Positions 44,564 through 55,147 of a stretch of 64,000 bases of DNA are shown in pieces. Numbering within the stretch: position 1 is the stretch's first letter; each line of letters starts with the position of its first letter. Source of the stretch: Larix kaempferi (lineage: Eukaryota; Streptophyta; Pinopsida; Pinales; Pinaceae); assembly GCA_027924585.1 (NCBI GenBank), contig BSBM01000865.1:248001-312000 (forward strand), written 5' to 3'. Below the pieces are notes generated by a model. It made no database searches and was not told the origin of the DNA. It worked only from the letters and a program-made list of their open reading frames with translations. A program made the position numbers and the translations under genes.

Positions 44564-46571
44564 TGTAATGTCCCTTATTAGGAATTTTATTAAAATTGCA
44601 ATTTTCCACTTTGTTCCCTAGTTCGACCTTTGACTAGTTTTGATCTCTAGGTCCCAAATTTGCCTCAAATGATCCCAAATATTCTGAGAAGGTATATGAA
44701 TGATATTAGAACATAAATATGTATTTCAGGGATGCCTTTGGACCTTTAAAATACTTCTGCAAATCCTCTTTCAATTCTGATCAATGTAGGTAACTTTACT
44801 AGTGATTTCTCTTTGACTAGTATTGGTCTCTAGGTCTCAAATTGACTCCAAATGCCTTCAAATCTTCAAGGACGATGTATGAATGACATTAGAACTTGAA
44901 TATGATGTTTATGGATGACATATGGCCACCAAAAGACCTCTGCAAACTCTCTTAAGATTCTGTACCAATTATGCAATTTTACTAGTAATTTGGGGTTCAA
45001 ATCCCCCTAGGGTAAGTACTGAAAATGGCTTCCCAAATGCCTCCAAACCCACTCAAATTTATGAACAGAGGTATGTAATGTGTTAAGTATGTTATTAAAG
45101 TCTCATATGCACCATTAATGGATTATTAAAACTGTTCTCGCCCTCTCTCATTCAACTGCAAAAATCCCCAATTTGACCCTTGGGGGAATGGCACTATTTC
45201 ACCTCCCAATACAACTAAACTGAGTAAAAATGCTTCAAATGCTCAAGTACAGTACATGAAACTTGTATAATACATCCATGGAAGTATATTGATCACAAAT
45301 ATATCATAGAATCATCCATTCATTCGAAATCATCATCAATACATTGGCTCACAACAAGGTAGTGGGGAAATGGCATTGTTCTTCCATTAAAAATGAGATT
45401 TATACATTTCTACTTGGAATTTCGACCTGAAATTTTTTGGAGATGAAGAACAGAGTATTTACTTCATATTACAAAAGAAATGGGGCATTAAAAGCTTCCC
45501 CAAAGAGTACAATAACTCACCAAAAATGCCCTCCCTCAAGGATCAAGAATATGCCACCAAAGCTGGAAATGGTTGAAGGAGTGAGCTGCAATAGAAGAAA
45601 CCATGAGCTGCCCTGTAGATTACACCTGCAAATAAAGACTCCATTAAGTCTCCAAATGAAAGGTCTGAATGGCCTTTCCAATTACCAACTTGGATGGGAA
45701 TCTTTCACCCTCGAAATTGGCTAAGGCAAGAAACTAGTCATCCACTAACTCTCCCTCTTCACAAATGCAATTGCAAATTCTACAAATGATCAAAAGCCAT
45801 TCTAATACTTCATTTCTACATTTTATAACCAACATTAGCCTTCTAAGGGTCGAAATCCTCTCAATAGATTCAATAGATTTTTATTTAGGAAATATTCCAC
45901 ATTTGCCACTTGTCTCCTAGTTCCAACCTTCCATCTTCTCCCAAATTCGATTTTGAGTCTCTTTGGCTTCTCCAACTCCCAAATTCGCCTTCTTTGAGCC
46001 TATTTTTGGGGTTGACATGTCATAGTGGTCAGATGTCAGAGTTCAGGTCTGGAATTTGTCATAGTTGTCATAGATGCTCCATCATTGGTGTCATAGGGGC
46101 TAGGGAATCTAGCCCAAGTGTCCACAAACTTCCACTTTGACTCTTTATCTTCCATGGAGGTTACCAATCCTTCCCAATTCGACCTAAGATGCTCAATGAC
46201 ATGTGTTATGAGTTACCAACTCACCCAAGAGTGTTAACATTCCCATTAATTCGAATTTGCAAAAGAGAGATACCATGTATTATGAAAAATCAAGCTAGTG
46301 TGGGTCCCACATCCTCCATATGTCTCCAAAACCATTTGCCACCTAGGATTTCTCTTGAATTTCTTTATTCACTCTATTTATTAAATACTTGAACCCTTCT
46401 AATGTCTAAACATCATTTATTATCCCCATTATTCGAAATCCCAAAGCTTCCACCCCAAACCTAGGAAACTAGTAATTTTCCTCCTTGGCAATTATTTGAC
46501 CTTTAGCATCAATTTGACAAACTCTAATGAATAGGGCCATTGTGACCCAATACCAAATTTGGTACATGACA
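44564..46571 (-). repeat. 3' LTR of the 14.3 kb element (2008 bp)
   Basis: It runs TGTAATGTCCC...GGTACATGACA on the plus strand. It pairs with 56836-58857, and several short frames inside recur there without coding meaning. Confidence 0.93.
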
Positions 46572-46754
46572 AATCCTCCCTTCCCAATATTGCTTGTCCT
46601 CAAGCAATTTTAAACATGGGTGTTGAAGAACCTGCTTTCTGTATAATTCTTTGAAGTTGCCATTGAATTGCCCAACCTTGAGTCTTTGAGTTTCCATGAA
46701 GATTTTAGGGAGGAACCACCATGCTTGCTGCTGCACTACTCTGATAAAAATCAC
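46524..46754 (-). pseudogene. Short pol-tail-like frame next to the 3' LTR
   Basis: Seventy-six codons, starting 5 bp after the stop of the gag-like frame in a different phase and ending inside the LTR. The segment LQHPCLKLLEDKQYWEGR resembles the end of Ty3/gypsy polyproteins, where a chromodomain or linker is followed by a L-E-D-K-x-x-x-E-G tail. If so, it is what is left of pol after a deletion. The match is short and made by eye. Confidence 0.35.
46572..46585 (-). other. Polypurine tract of the 14.3 kb element
   Basis: GGGAAGGGAGGATT on the minus strand directly precedes the LTR start TGTCATG. Confidence 0.75.
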
Positions 46755-46758
46755 TTTA

Positions 46759-47591
46759 TTAAGTGGGGAAATCCATCTCCCATACTGCTTGTTTCCCCCA
46801 AAAATTTGAAACCAATGAGATACAAATTATTCTAGGGTCCCATTGCTTGTATTGCACCCGAATAATTAAGAGTGCTCTCCAACCCACACCATTAGTTAAG
46901 AGGATTCCTGGATCCCATTTTCTTGTATGCATCCTTCCAAACATCATGAGTACCAAATATATATCATCAAAGTACATAACAACATAATGAAAATGTACAT
47001 CAAGGATATGCTTCATCAAAGATTCATGAAAGTGCTTATACCTCCAAGCAAGTAGACCACAATTTTTCAAGTGCATACAAGCTTCAAGTGACCAATCAAA
47101 TCTGCTCCAATGACATAGGTGAGGATCCCATGTCCTATAATGCTGCTCTAAAAGGATGTTATATGCATCAAAATATTCAACCATGTATTCTTTCATCCAA
47201 GAAGTGAATGAAGAATCGCCACTAAAATCTGAACCAAATAATGAGCAGAAAAAACAAGGAGACTTCAAATGACTCAAAGAAGTCTCACCCATACATCCCT
47301 GAATGTGAGAGTCATAAAGATATAACAGAGTATGTGTCTTGCAACAAAAATGTGCTCCAATCATAAATCTATTCGCCCAAGTGTTGGATGAAATTCCTCC
47401 AACATCAAATGAATCAAGTGTTGAGCAAGAAAAACCATGAGTCTTCAAGTGACTCAAATGCATATCATAGGTGCATTCGTGTAGATGTGCATCATCATAA
47501 AGTAACAAAGGATTCTCCTGCAAATGTGAATAAGAATGCGCTCCAACCATGTCATCATAAAATTTAAATTTAGGAGTTCCATACTCCTCAT
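46759..47591 (-). pseudogene. Gag-like frame, C-terminal part, split by copia
   Basis: This is the downstream part of the frame at 55148-56778. The two ends share a phase once the copia element and one GTGGC are discounted, and no stop lies between the junction and 47550. It is rich in His, Trp, Cys and aromatic residues and holds two related blocks of about 50 residues (around LSHLKTHGFSCS and LSHLKSPCFFCS) and three WDP-containing lines (YRTWDP, RKWDPG, KQWDPR). I recognise no family. It ends with a stop at 46759, before the short pol-tail-like frame. Confidence 0.6.
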
Positions 47592-47596
47592 GTGGC
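47592..47596. repeat. Target site duplication GTGGC, left copy
   Basis: GTGGC abuts the copia LTR start at 47597 and recurs at 55143-55147. Confidence 0.93.
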
Positions 47597-48146
47597 TGTT
47601 GAGATATTGTAACTTCAAAGAATATTATATTTGTACTTTATTATTTCGGAGATGTTTCATTCCTCCGTGAAGATCTTATTGTATATCCGGAGATGTTTAT
47701 TCCTCCGTCGGAATGTGGTAACTCGGGTTATTAGACTTCCCTAAGAGGGGTCGGCCCAGTTAGTTGTAGTGGGGTATTTAACCTATTGGTTAAATACGAG
47801 CCTACGTGTACTTGTGTAAAATACATATCAGAGTAGTGTATAAATAGAGGAGGTGTGTTCCTCATTATACACACTCACTCACTTGAGAAAGGCGCATTTG
47901 TGGAGGAGAGGTCTACTATGGAGGAGAAGGAGCTTATGCTCAGGGTTTGCATCTTTGTATATTGTTGGTCATCTATATTGAGGAAGCTTTGCTGGGTTTT
48001 CTACCCCATGAGGGTTTCCCAGGATAAATCTCTGTCTCTTGTGTTTATGCTATGCTTGTTGTTTCTTCAGTGATCCTGTATATGCTATTATTATGAAATG
48101 GAATGTAATGCTGCTATTTTCTGTCTTAGCATATTGAATTTTAACA
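47597..48146 (+). repeat. 5' LTR of the copia element (550 bp)
   Basis: It runs TGTTGAGATATTG...TTTTAACA and has the same length as 54593-55142. A TATA box is at 47839. Confidence 0.96.
47839..47846 (+). promoter_or_regulatory. TATA box of the copia LTR
   Basis: TATAAATA lies about 240 bp into the LTR, followed by a transcript-leader-like region. It is repeated in the 3' LTR at 54835. Confidence 0.65.
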
Positions 48147-48158
48147 TGGTATCAGAGC
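48147..48158 (+). other. Primer binding site, initiator Met tRNA
   Basis: TGGTATCAGAGC follows the LTR end without a gap. This is the standard plant copia primer site. Confidence 0.96.
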
Positions 48159-51100
48159 TAACCTGAAGGAAGACAAGGTATGGCACTAAAGACACTTGCT
48201 TTACTTACGACAATTTGAAGGTTAGGGTTTTACATAGCAAAAACCAGTCATCGTAGCACTTTCGCTATAAATCCGTTTTGGCGAAGTTTTCGGATCTGAA
48301 ATTGTTACAGGACGAAGCTAACATCTCCAGGTACCTTGTGTCCAAAGGAAAACCTCTAATTCGTTGTACTTTGTGATTTATGATCTGTACAATATAGGGT
48401 TTCTGCCTCCTCCAGATCTGAGTCAAAATCAGGTGACCTTGGGAAAAAGGTCATATCTTGGGCTAGGAAGCTCCAAATGAAATTTCGTAAAAAGTGACAG
48501 GTAGTACACAGTCTGCACTATCTCAGAAAACTTTTTCAGAGGCCGAAGTTGAACCAGTAACACGTGGCACTCCGTACAAGTGCGCTCTCCTGTATTATCC
48601 CATAAACAGGTCACGTTGCGACACTTGGCATAACTCTCTCTCAGAAAATCCAATTGAGGTCAGACCTATCAGGATGGAAAGATAACAGGCCGAGCTATCT
48701 CAGAAAACGTTTTCAGAGGCCGAAGGTCAAACAGTGACACGTGGCACGCCGTACAAGTTCCCTCTCCTGTATTTTCCCAAAACAGGTCACGTTGCGACAT
48801 TTGGCATAACTCTCTCTCAGAGAATCCAATTGAGGTCAGACCTGTCAGGATGGAAAGCTAACAGGTCAGGCTATCTCAGAAAACTTTTTCAGACCCTGTG
48901 GATCAAAAATTTCGGAGTTACACCAGAAACAATCAGGTACATATTTCTGTCAAAACAGAATTATTTTTGGTACCTTCATTCATGGCTTCCGGAATTTAGG
49001 GCTTTGAAGAAAGTTGGAATTTTTGTAATCGGAGACCACGGCTGGATGCTACTCATAAAAATAGAAATTTAGAGACCAAGATCAGAATTTTTGGTTGGGC
49101 AGAAGATCGGGCTTGATTAGACCCTAGTTCGGGACTTTGATCAGAAAAGCGGAAAATTAGGGCTTCTGTAAAAATGGGAATTTTTGAAATCTGTGACCGC
49201 GGCTGGAAGCTCCTCAGAATAATAGAAGCTTAGAGCTTTGGATCAAACTTTTTGATGGGGCAAAAGAGTGGGCTTCATCAAACCCCAGTTCAGGGTCACG
49301 TCCAGTGAATCCGAAAGATTCAAAGGCAAAATTGAGGAGTAAAACTTTGCAGTTTTCAAATTCTAAATATATCAGTTTGATCAGCTCATCAAGGCGCATA
49401 TTTCTATCCTTTCGGAAGTCTGAAATTCAAAGTTTGAACTTTTGGGGTTTCTCTGACAAACCCATATCCAGCTCCAGGTCCAGTTCTTGCAAATCAAGTG
49501 GATAGGGTTAATCCTAGAAGAAGATGGATTGGTCACCTGCATAAGTGAAGGAGTTCCTATTTCAGAGGAAGAAGAGGCTAAGGCTTTACATAAGGAGATT
49601 ACAAGCGATCTCGATAGGTATGACTCATCGTGGTATGTTTTGAGATTTGTTCATGATTAAGTTTATGGTATGTTTGTCTTCATGTTATTACAGTTAGTAC
49701 AATCTTGATTTTAGATTTGTTGTATCACCTTAACAAAATTATGAATGCATGATAGAAGATATTCATTGGCTAGGGTGTTGACACTTATGATTGTACTAAT
49801 GCATTATGGTGTTGTGTGAGGTTGATGTTGTCTGCTAACAAGATACAGGTACATCACAAAAGACAAATCAGGCTCCATGACCATGAAAACATGAAGACAA
49901 AGACTCATCCATAATCTTTGTTCTACTTACGAGGTATGTATGACTTTGTTATATTATGCTTGACCTATGAGACATGCAGGTTCTAGCTCAGGATCTCTAA
50001 ATCATTGAAGAGGTTGTTTAGGTATGTTGTACATAACCAAGTAGGTATACTAATCCAGGTATGTTTCCCATGAATCTTACCTTGTGTTAGGATCCCTTAT
50101 ATAAGTATACTTGGAATGATTGGTTATGCTTATTCATAAAGTTAGTAATCAAGGGATTATGCATATTATATCTTTTATCAATGATATGCATGAGTAAAAG
50201 AAGACTTCCCTGAAATCTTGAATACTAATGTTTATTAACTATAATCATGACTATACGTTTTCAAGATTATTTAGTACTATAATGTTTTGATAGCATTTAG
50301 AATAAACTAATGAGTGTATGTTTGTGTATGAGATCATGAGGATGACTCTTGAGCATGCACAGTGGTACAGAATGAATAGAAGTTCAAAAGACATACAGAA
50401 GATCAAGCGGGAGGCAGCCACACAAACATAAAAGATAAGTATTTGAGTTGCTATTTGAAATAGTAATGATATTTCCTGCATGCATATTTGTATTCCTAGA
50501 ATATATAATGCTGAGTGTAAACATTCATAGAGCATTGAACAGTATACAACTAATGTGCATATGTTTGGACAAACATTCCATTGTTGCTTGTCTAGAATGA
50601 AACCTCTTTGCTGACATGCTGAGAGTTGTGCACACTCTCGATAGTATGTTCTGGTAGAGATGGAAGGCATCTAGATAGCCACTGTATGCATACAAGATAT
50701 GGGAAAGTGTTGTGCCAAAGTTTTGGTCAAAATAGTTGCATCACTATGTAAATAATATCTGTATGCATAATGGGTTATCTTTTGATGATTATGAAGTATT
50801 ACTAATCATGTACTTAATTTTGATTTGTAGGAAAGGTCATGAAGAATGATGGACACCGTAAAAGTGGTGGATGTTCAAACAAGAAGATTTACAAATCAAA
50901 CAAAATATAGAAGGATCATGGCTAGAAGATTCTCTTAGAAAGGGGAAGAGAATCACGACAAGATGTTTGCTCCAAGTATGGTGTAATTAAAGAAGAAGTA
51001 AGAATCAGGTTCTGTATAGGTACCTAGGATCGATAATAATTTGATAAGCTTAATGATCACCATGGGTGATGTGGATCTCAACCTTTGCTACAAGGTTGAA

Positions 51101-51349
51101 TATGATACACATATGACATGGATGCAAGAAGGAACTCACCACAGAGTTCGAATGATATTGAGGCTCATTAGACCCATCTAACGAGAGATGGCACAGATAG
51201 ATATGCAGAAGATCATTCAATGCAGAAATGAAAAATGAAAGATCTCAATTTGATGCTTTACTTCCTAGGTCTGGAAGTATGGCAAGGCTCAGAAGGAATA
51301 TTTCTCAACCAGGGAAAGTATGATGAGAAATATGACTTGAGGTGTTGGA
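48159..51349 (+). other. Copia internal region, no readable gag or integrase
   Basis: Short interrupted frames only. It contains a direct repeat of about 177 bp (48517-48895) and a looser repeat of about 190 bp (about 48900-49290). I cannot recognise gag, protease or integrase; they are deleted or decayed beyond recognition. Confidence 0.55.
48517..48895. repeat. Direct repeat, about 177 bp, two and a bit copies
   Basis: CTATCTCAGAAAAC starts at 48517, 48695 and 48871. Between them the blocks CACGTGGCAC and CAGGTCACGTTGCGACA are shared. The unit lies in the leader just after the primer site. Confidence 0.9.
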
Positions 51350-52090
51350 ATGGCCACTCTTATGGATTCCAACTTGATGCTGTTAGGGGATAACTCATTA
51401 GAGTTAGTGGATATAACTCTGTACAGTCAATTTATTGGGTCTTTGATATATCTAACATATACTAGGTTAGATATATGCTTTGTTATGAACACCTTGAGTT
51501 AGTATCTAGTGGAAACTAGATGTGTTTACCTGATAGTTGCAAAGTATGTGATGAGGCACATAAAGGACACGATAGAATTTGATCTATGCTATCTTGAAGA
51601 TCACGACTTCAGATGGCTATTCAGATTCTGTTTGGGCAGGAAGTGTATCAGACAAGAAGAACACATCGAGAGGATGTTATTGTCTGGGATTAGCCATGAT
51701 CTCGTGGTTTAGCTGGAAGCAGTCTAGTGTGGCTCTCAGCACAAGCGGAATATATGGCTTCCTGCTCTGCTAGTTGTGAAGAAGTTTGGCTTTAGGATTG
51801 TTTGACTTAGAGATAGAACCAACTGAGATCCTATGTGATATTTAGAGTTGTATCAAGATGACATAGAATCTAGTGTTCCATGATAAGTCAAAGAACATAG
51901 GGAACTAACAAGATATGACACAGAAAGGAACTCTAAAAGTTTGAATTTATAACAGGTTACCGTTGTACTAACCAAGCCTCTACGTCAAGTGAAGAAGTTA
52001 TCAACCAAACCTCCGTCTCGAGTGAAGTTTGAATACTTCCGAGACAAGCTTGGTGTAGTTCAAAAGGACCCTCCTCGAAAGGGGGAGTAG
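51350..52090 (+). pseudogene. Copia pol remnant: RT end, RNase H, C-terminus
   Basis: QFIGSLIYLTYTRLDICFVMNTLS is the end of the copia reverse transcriptase domain. A TAG stands where the family has CAG (the Gln of NTLSQ). RNase H follows as MRHIKDTIEFDL, then YSDSVWAGS (usually YTDSDWAGS, so a catalytic Asp is Val) and AMISWFSWKQSSVALST. VLTKPL and RVKFEYFRDKLGVV close the protein, which ends with a normal PRKGE stop at 52088-52090. Several small indels shift the frame near 51600 and 51740. It cannot be functional. Confidence 0.85.
52078..52087 (+). other. Former polypurine tract at the pol stop
   Basis: AAAGGGGGAG overlaps the pol stop codon. In most copia elements this purine run lies just before the 3' LTR. 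Here the LTR follows 2.5 kb later behind a second AAGGGGGAG (54584-54592). Confidence 0.55.
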
Positions 52091-52214
52091 TACAGTCACT
52101 ACTGATGAGATTGTCTCATCGAACAACAAGGTCGATGATGAGGTAACCTGTTCTCTACACCCAGTTACTTAGAAATATTTAGATTTAGGACTCTCTTACT
52201 TAGAATATTTAGTT

Positions 52215-52640
52215 TTACTTATACATGCTTTTGATGTTAGATGTATTAGTAAGAATACATGCTAGATATGATGTATACATGTTTTGATGTATTAGTAAGA
52301 ATACATGCTAGTTGTGATGTATACATGTTTTGATGTACACATGTTTTGATGTGATTAGTGATATGTACACATGTTTTGATGTGATGTGTACATGTTTTGA
52401 TTAGTGATGTATACATGTTTTGATGTACGCATGTTTTGATGTGATGTGTACATGTTTTGATTAGTGATGTATACATGTTTTGATGTACACATGTTTTGAT
52501 GTGATGTGTACATGTTTTGATTAGTGATGTATACATGTTTTGATGTACACATGTTTTGATGTGATGTGTACATGTTCTGATTAGTGATGTATACATGTTT
52601 TGATGTTTTGATGTGATGTGTACATGGTTTGATGTGATAC
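52215..52640. repeat. Minisatellite array 1, 60 bp period
   Basis: Built from GATGTATACATGTTTT and GATGTGATGTGTACATG. From 52381 the 60 bp unit repeats almost exactly four times; before that the units are shorter and irregular. Long minus-strand frames here are a by-product of the 60 bp period. Confidence 0.95.
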
Positions 52641-52670
52641 ATGATTGTACCTGTATGGATAAGAATACAG

Positions 52671-53262
52671 TTGAGGGGATTGGATCATCCCTGGACTTTC
52701 AGTCCTAAAGAGAACCGTAGACGTAAGGTCTCCGAGAATGAAGTCCTTAGTGGACAGTTGAGGGGATTGGATCATCCCTGGACTTTCAGTCCTAAAGAGA
52801 ACCGTAGACGTAAGGTCTCCGAGAATGAAGTCCTTAGTGGACAGTTGAGGGGATTGGATCATCCCTGGACTTTCAGTCCTAAAGAGAGCCGTAGACGTAA
52901 GGTCTCCGAGAATGAAGTCCTTGATGGACTTGAGGGGATTGGATCATCCCTGGACTTTCAGTCCTAAAGAGAACCGTAGACGTAAGGTCTCCGAGAATGA
53001 AGTCCTTGATGGACTTGAGGGGATTGGATCATCCCTGGACTGTCAGTCCTAAAGAGAGCCGTAGACGCAAGGTCTCCGAGAATGAAGTCCTTGATGGACT
53101 TGAGGGGATTGGATCATCCCTGGACTGTCAGTCCTAAAGAGAGCCGTAGACGCAAGGTCTCCGAGAATGAAGTCCTTGATGGACTTGAGGGGATTGGATC
53201 ATCCCTGGACTGTCAGTCCTAAAGAGAGCCGTAGACGTAAGGTCTTCGAGAATGAATTGAGT
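52671..53262. repeat. Minisatellite array 2, 85-87 bp x 7
   Basis: Units start TTGAGGGGATTGGATCATCC at 52671, 52758, 52845, 52930, 53015, 53100 and 53185. The first three are 87 bp, and the rest are 85 bp with a TTGATGGACT ending. Confidence 0.97.
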
Positions 53263-53815
53263 GGATTAAATCATCCTTGGACAGTAAATCCAGTAATTCC
53301 GAAAGGAAGGATAGTCCTAAATGAATTGTGGTTGGATTAAATCATCCTTGGACAGTAAATCCAGTAATTCCGAAAGGAAGGATAGTCCTAAATGAATTGT
53401 GGTTGGATTAAATCATCCTTGGACAGTAAATCCAGTAATTCCGAAAGGAAGGATAGTCCTAAATGAATTGTGGTGGGATTAAATCATCCTTGGACAGTAA
53501 ATCCAGTAATTCCGAAAGGAAGGATCGTCCTAAATGAATTGTGGGATTAAATCATCCTTGGACAGTAAATCCAGTAATTCCGAAAGGAAGGATCGTCCTA
53601 AATGAATTGTGGGATTAAATCATCCTTGGACAGTAAATCCAGTAATTCCGAAAGGAAGGATCGTCCTAAATGAATTGTGGGATTAAATCATCCTTGGACA
53701 GTAAATCCAGTAATTCCGAAAGGAAGGATCGTCCTAAATGAATTGTGGGATTAAATCATCCTTGGACAGTAAATCCAGTAATTCCGAAAGGAAGGATCGT
53801 CCTAAATGAATTGTT
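53263..53815. repeat. Minisatellite array 3, 68-71 bp x 8
   Basis: Units start GGATTAAATCATCCTTGGAC at 53263, 53334, 53405, 53476, 53544, 53612, 53680 and 53748. The first three periods are 71 bp, the later ones 68 bp. Confidence 0.97.
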
Positions 53816-53992
53816 GGACTAATCATCCTTAGACAGCAGATCCAGGAGGGATAGTCTTAAATATGATTGTGATTGGACTAATCATCCTTAGACAACAAAT
53901 CCAGGAGGGATAGTCTTAAATATGATTGTGGTTGGACTAATCATCCTTAGACAGCAAATCCAGGAGGGATAGTCTTAAATATGATTGTGTGA
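53816..53992. repeat. Minisatellite array 4, 59 bp x 3
   Basis: Units start GGACTAATCATCCTTAGACA at 53816, 53875 and 53934. The core ATCATCCTTxGACA is shared with arrays 2 and 3. Confidence 0.95.
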
Positions 53993-54440
53993 TGACGATG
54001 CTGCTGATCATATGCTGCTGATCGTGTGATGACGATGCTGCTGATCGTGTGATGACGATGCTGCTGATCATGTGATGACGATGCTGCTGATCGTGTGATG
54101 ACGATGCTGCTGATCGTGTGATGACGATGCTGCTGATCGTGTGATGACGATGCTGCTGATCGTGTGATGACGATGCTGCTGATCGTGTGATGACGATGCT
54201 GCTGATCGTGTGATGACGATGCTGCTGATCGTGTGATGACGATGTTGATGATCGTATGATGACGATGCTGATGATCGTGTGATGACGATGCTGATGATCG
54301 TGTGATGACGATGCTGATGATCGTGTGATGACGATGCTGATGATCGTATGATGACGATGCTGATCGTGCTGCTGTTGATAGTGTGATGATGATGCTGTTG
54401 ATCGTGTGATTACGATGCTGATGATCGTAATGCTGATATT
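53993..54440. repeat. Minisatellite array 5, 23 bp period
   Basis: GTGTGATGACGATGCTGCTG followed by ATC repeats about 17 times. From about 54243 the GCTGCTG variant gives way to GCTGATG. Confidence 0.95.
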
Positions 54441-54583
54441 GATGTTGACATTGATGTACCAGTAACTGTTTGAGTTACTGATGAAGACAAATTGAAGAAA
54501 GCTTCCAATGATTTATAGATGTATCATGTATGATGTTGATGACTCCTTGCTCGTGCAGATGTTGTTATAATATCCTTCTCGTT

Positions 54584-54592
54584 AAGGGGGAG
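54584..54592 (+). other. Polypurine tract of the copia element
   Basis: AAGGGGGAG immediately precedes the 3' LTR start at 54593. Confidence 0.92.
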
Positions 54593-55142
54593 TGTTGAGA
54601 TATTGTAACTTCAAAGAATATTATATTTGTACTTTATTATTTCGGAGATGTTTCATTCCTCCGTGAAGATCTTATTGTATATCCGGAGATGTTTATTCCT
54701 CCGTCGGAATGTGGTAACTCGGGTTATTAGACTTCCCTAAGAGGGGTCGGCCCAGTTAGTTGTAGTGGGGTATTTAACCTATTGGTTAAATACGAGCCTA
54801 CGTGTACTTGTGTAAAATACATATCAGAGTAGTGTATAAATAGAGGAGGTGTGTTCCTCATTATACACACTCACTCACTTGAGAAAGGCGCATTTGTGGA
54901 GGAGAGGTCTGCTATGGAGGAGAAGGAGCTTATGCTCAGGGTTTGCATCTTTGTATATTGTTGGTCATCTATATTGAGGAAGCTTTGCTGGGTTTTCTAC
55001 CCCATGAGGGTTTCCCAGGATAAATCTCTGTCTCTTGTGTTTATGCTATGCTTGTTGTTTCTTCAGTGATCCTGTATATGCTATTATTGTGAAATGGAAT
55101 GTAATGCTGCTATTTTCTGTCTTAGCATATTGAATTTTAACA
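54593..55142 (+). repeat. 3' LTR of the copia element (550 bp)
   Basis: It matches 47597-48146 over its full length. The differences I noticed are ACTATGG/GCTATGG and TTATGAAA/TTGTGAAA. Confidence 0.96.
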
Positions 55143-55147
55143 GTGGC
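55143..55147. repeat. Target site duplication GTGGC, right copy
   Basis: It matches 47592-47596. The host gag-like frame resumes here. Confidence 0.93.

Larger units (their letters stand above)
47597..55142 (+). mobile_element. Ty1/copia element, decayed pol, satellite-rich 3' UTR
   Basis: The LTRs are 550 bp (47597-48146 and 54593-55142). An initiator-Met primer site, a polypurine tract and GTGGC target duplications complete the structure. I noticed only two substitutions between the LTRs, so insertion was recent although the coding region is badly broken. It must therefore have been copied in trans while already defective. Recognisable coding remains are the end of reverse transcriptase, RNase H and the pol C-terminus (51350-52090). 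About 2.2 kb of minisatellite arrays fill the space before the 3' LTR. It interrupts the gag-like frame of the 14.3 kb element. Confidence 0.95.

Noticed and set aside
52246-52967. Repetitive Thr/His/Lys-rich frames in the minisatellites
   Set aside because: They mirror the 60 bp and 87 bp repeat periods, and both strands are open. They lie in the copia 3' UTR.
52671-54440. CRISPR-like array
   Set aside because: Units are contiguous tandem repeats without unique spacers, in a plant retrotransposon.
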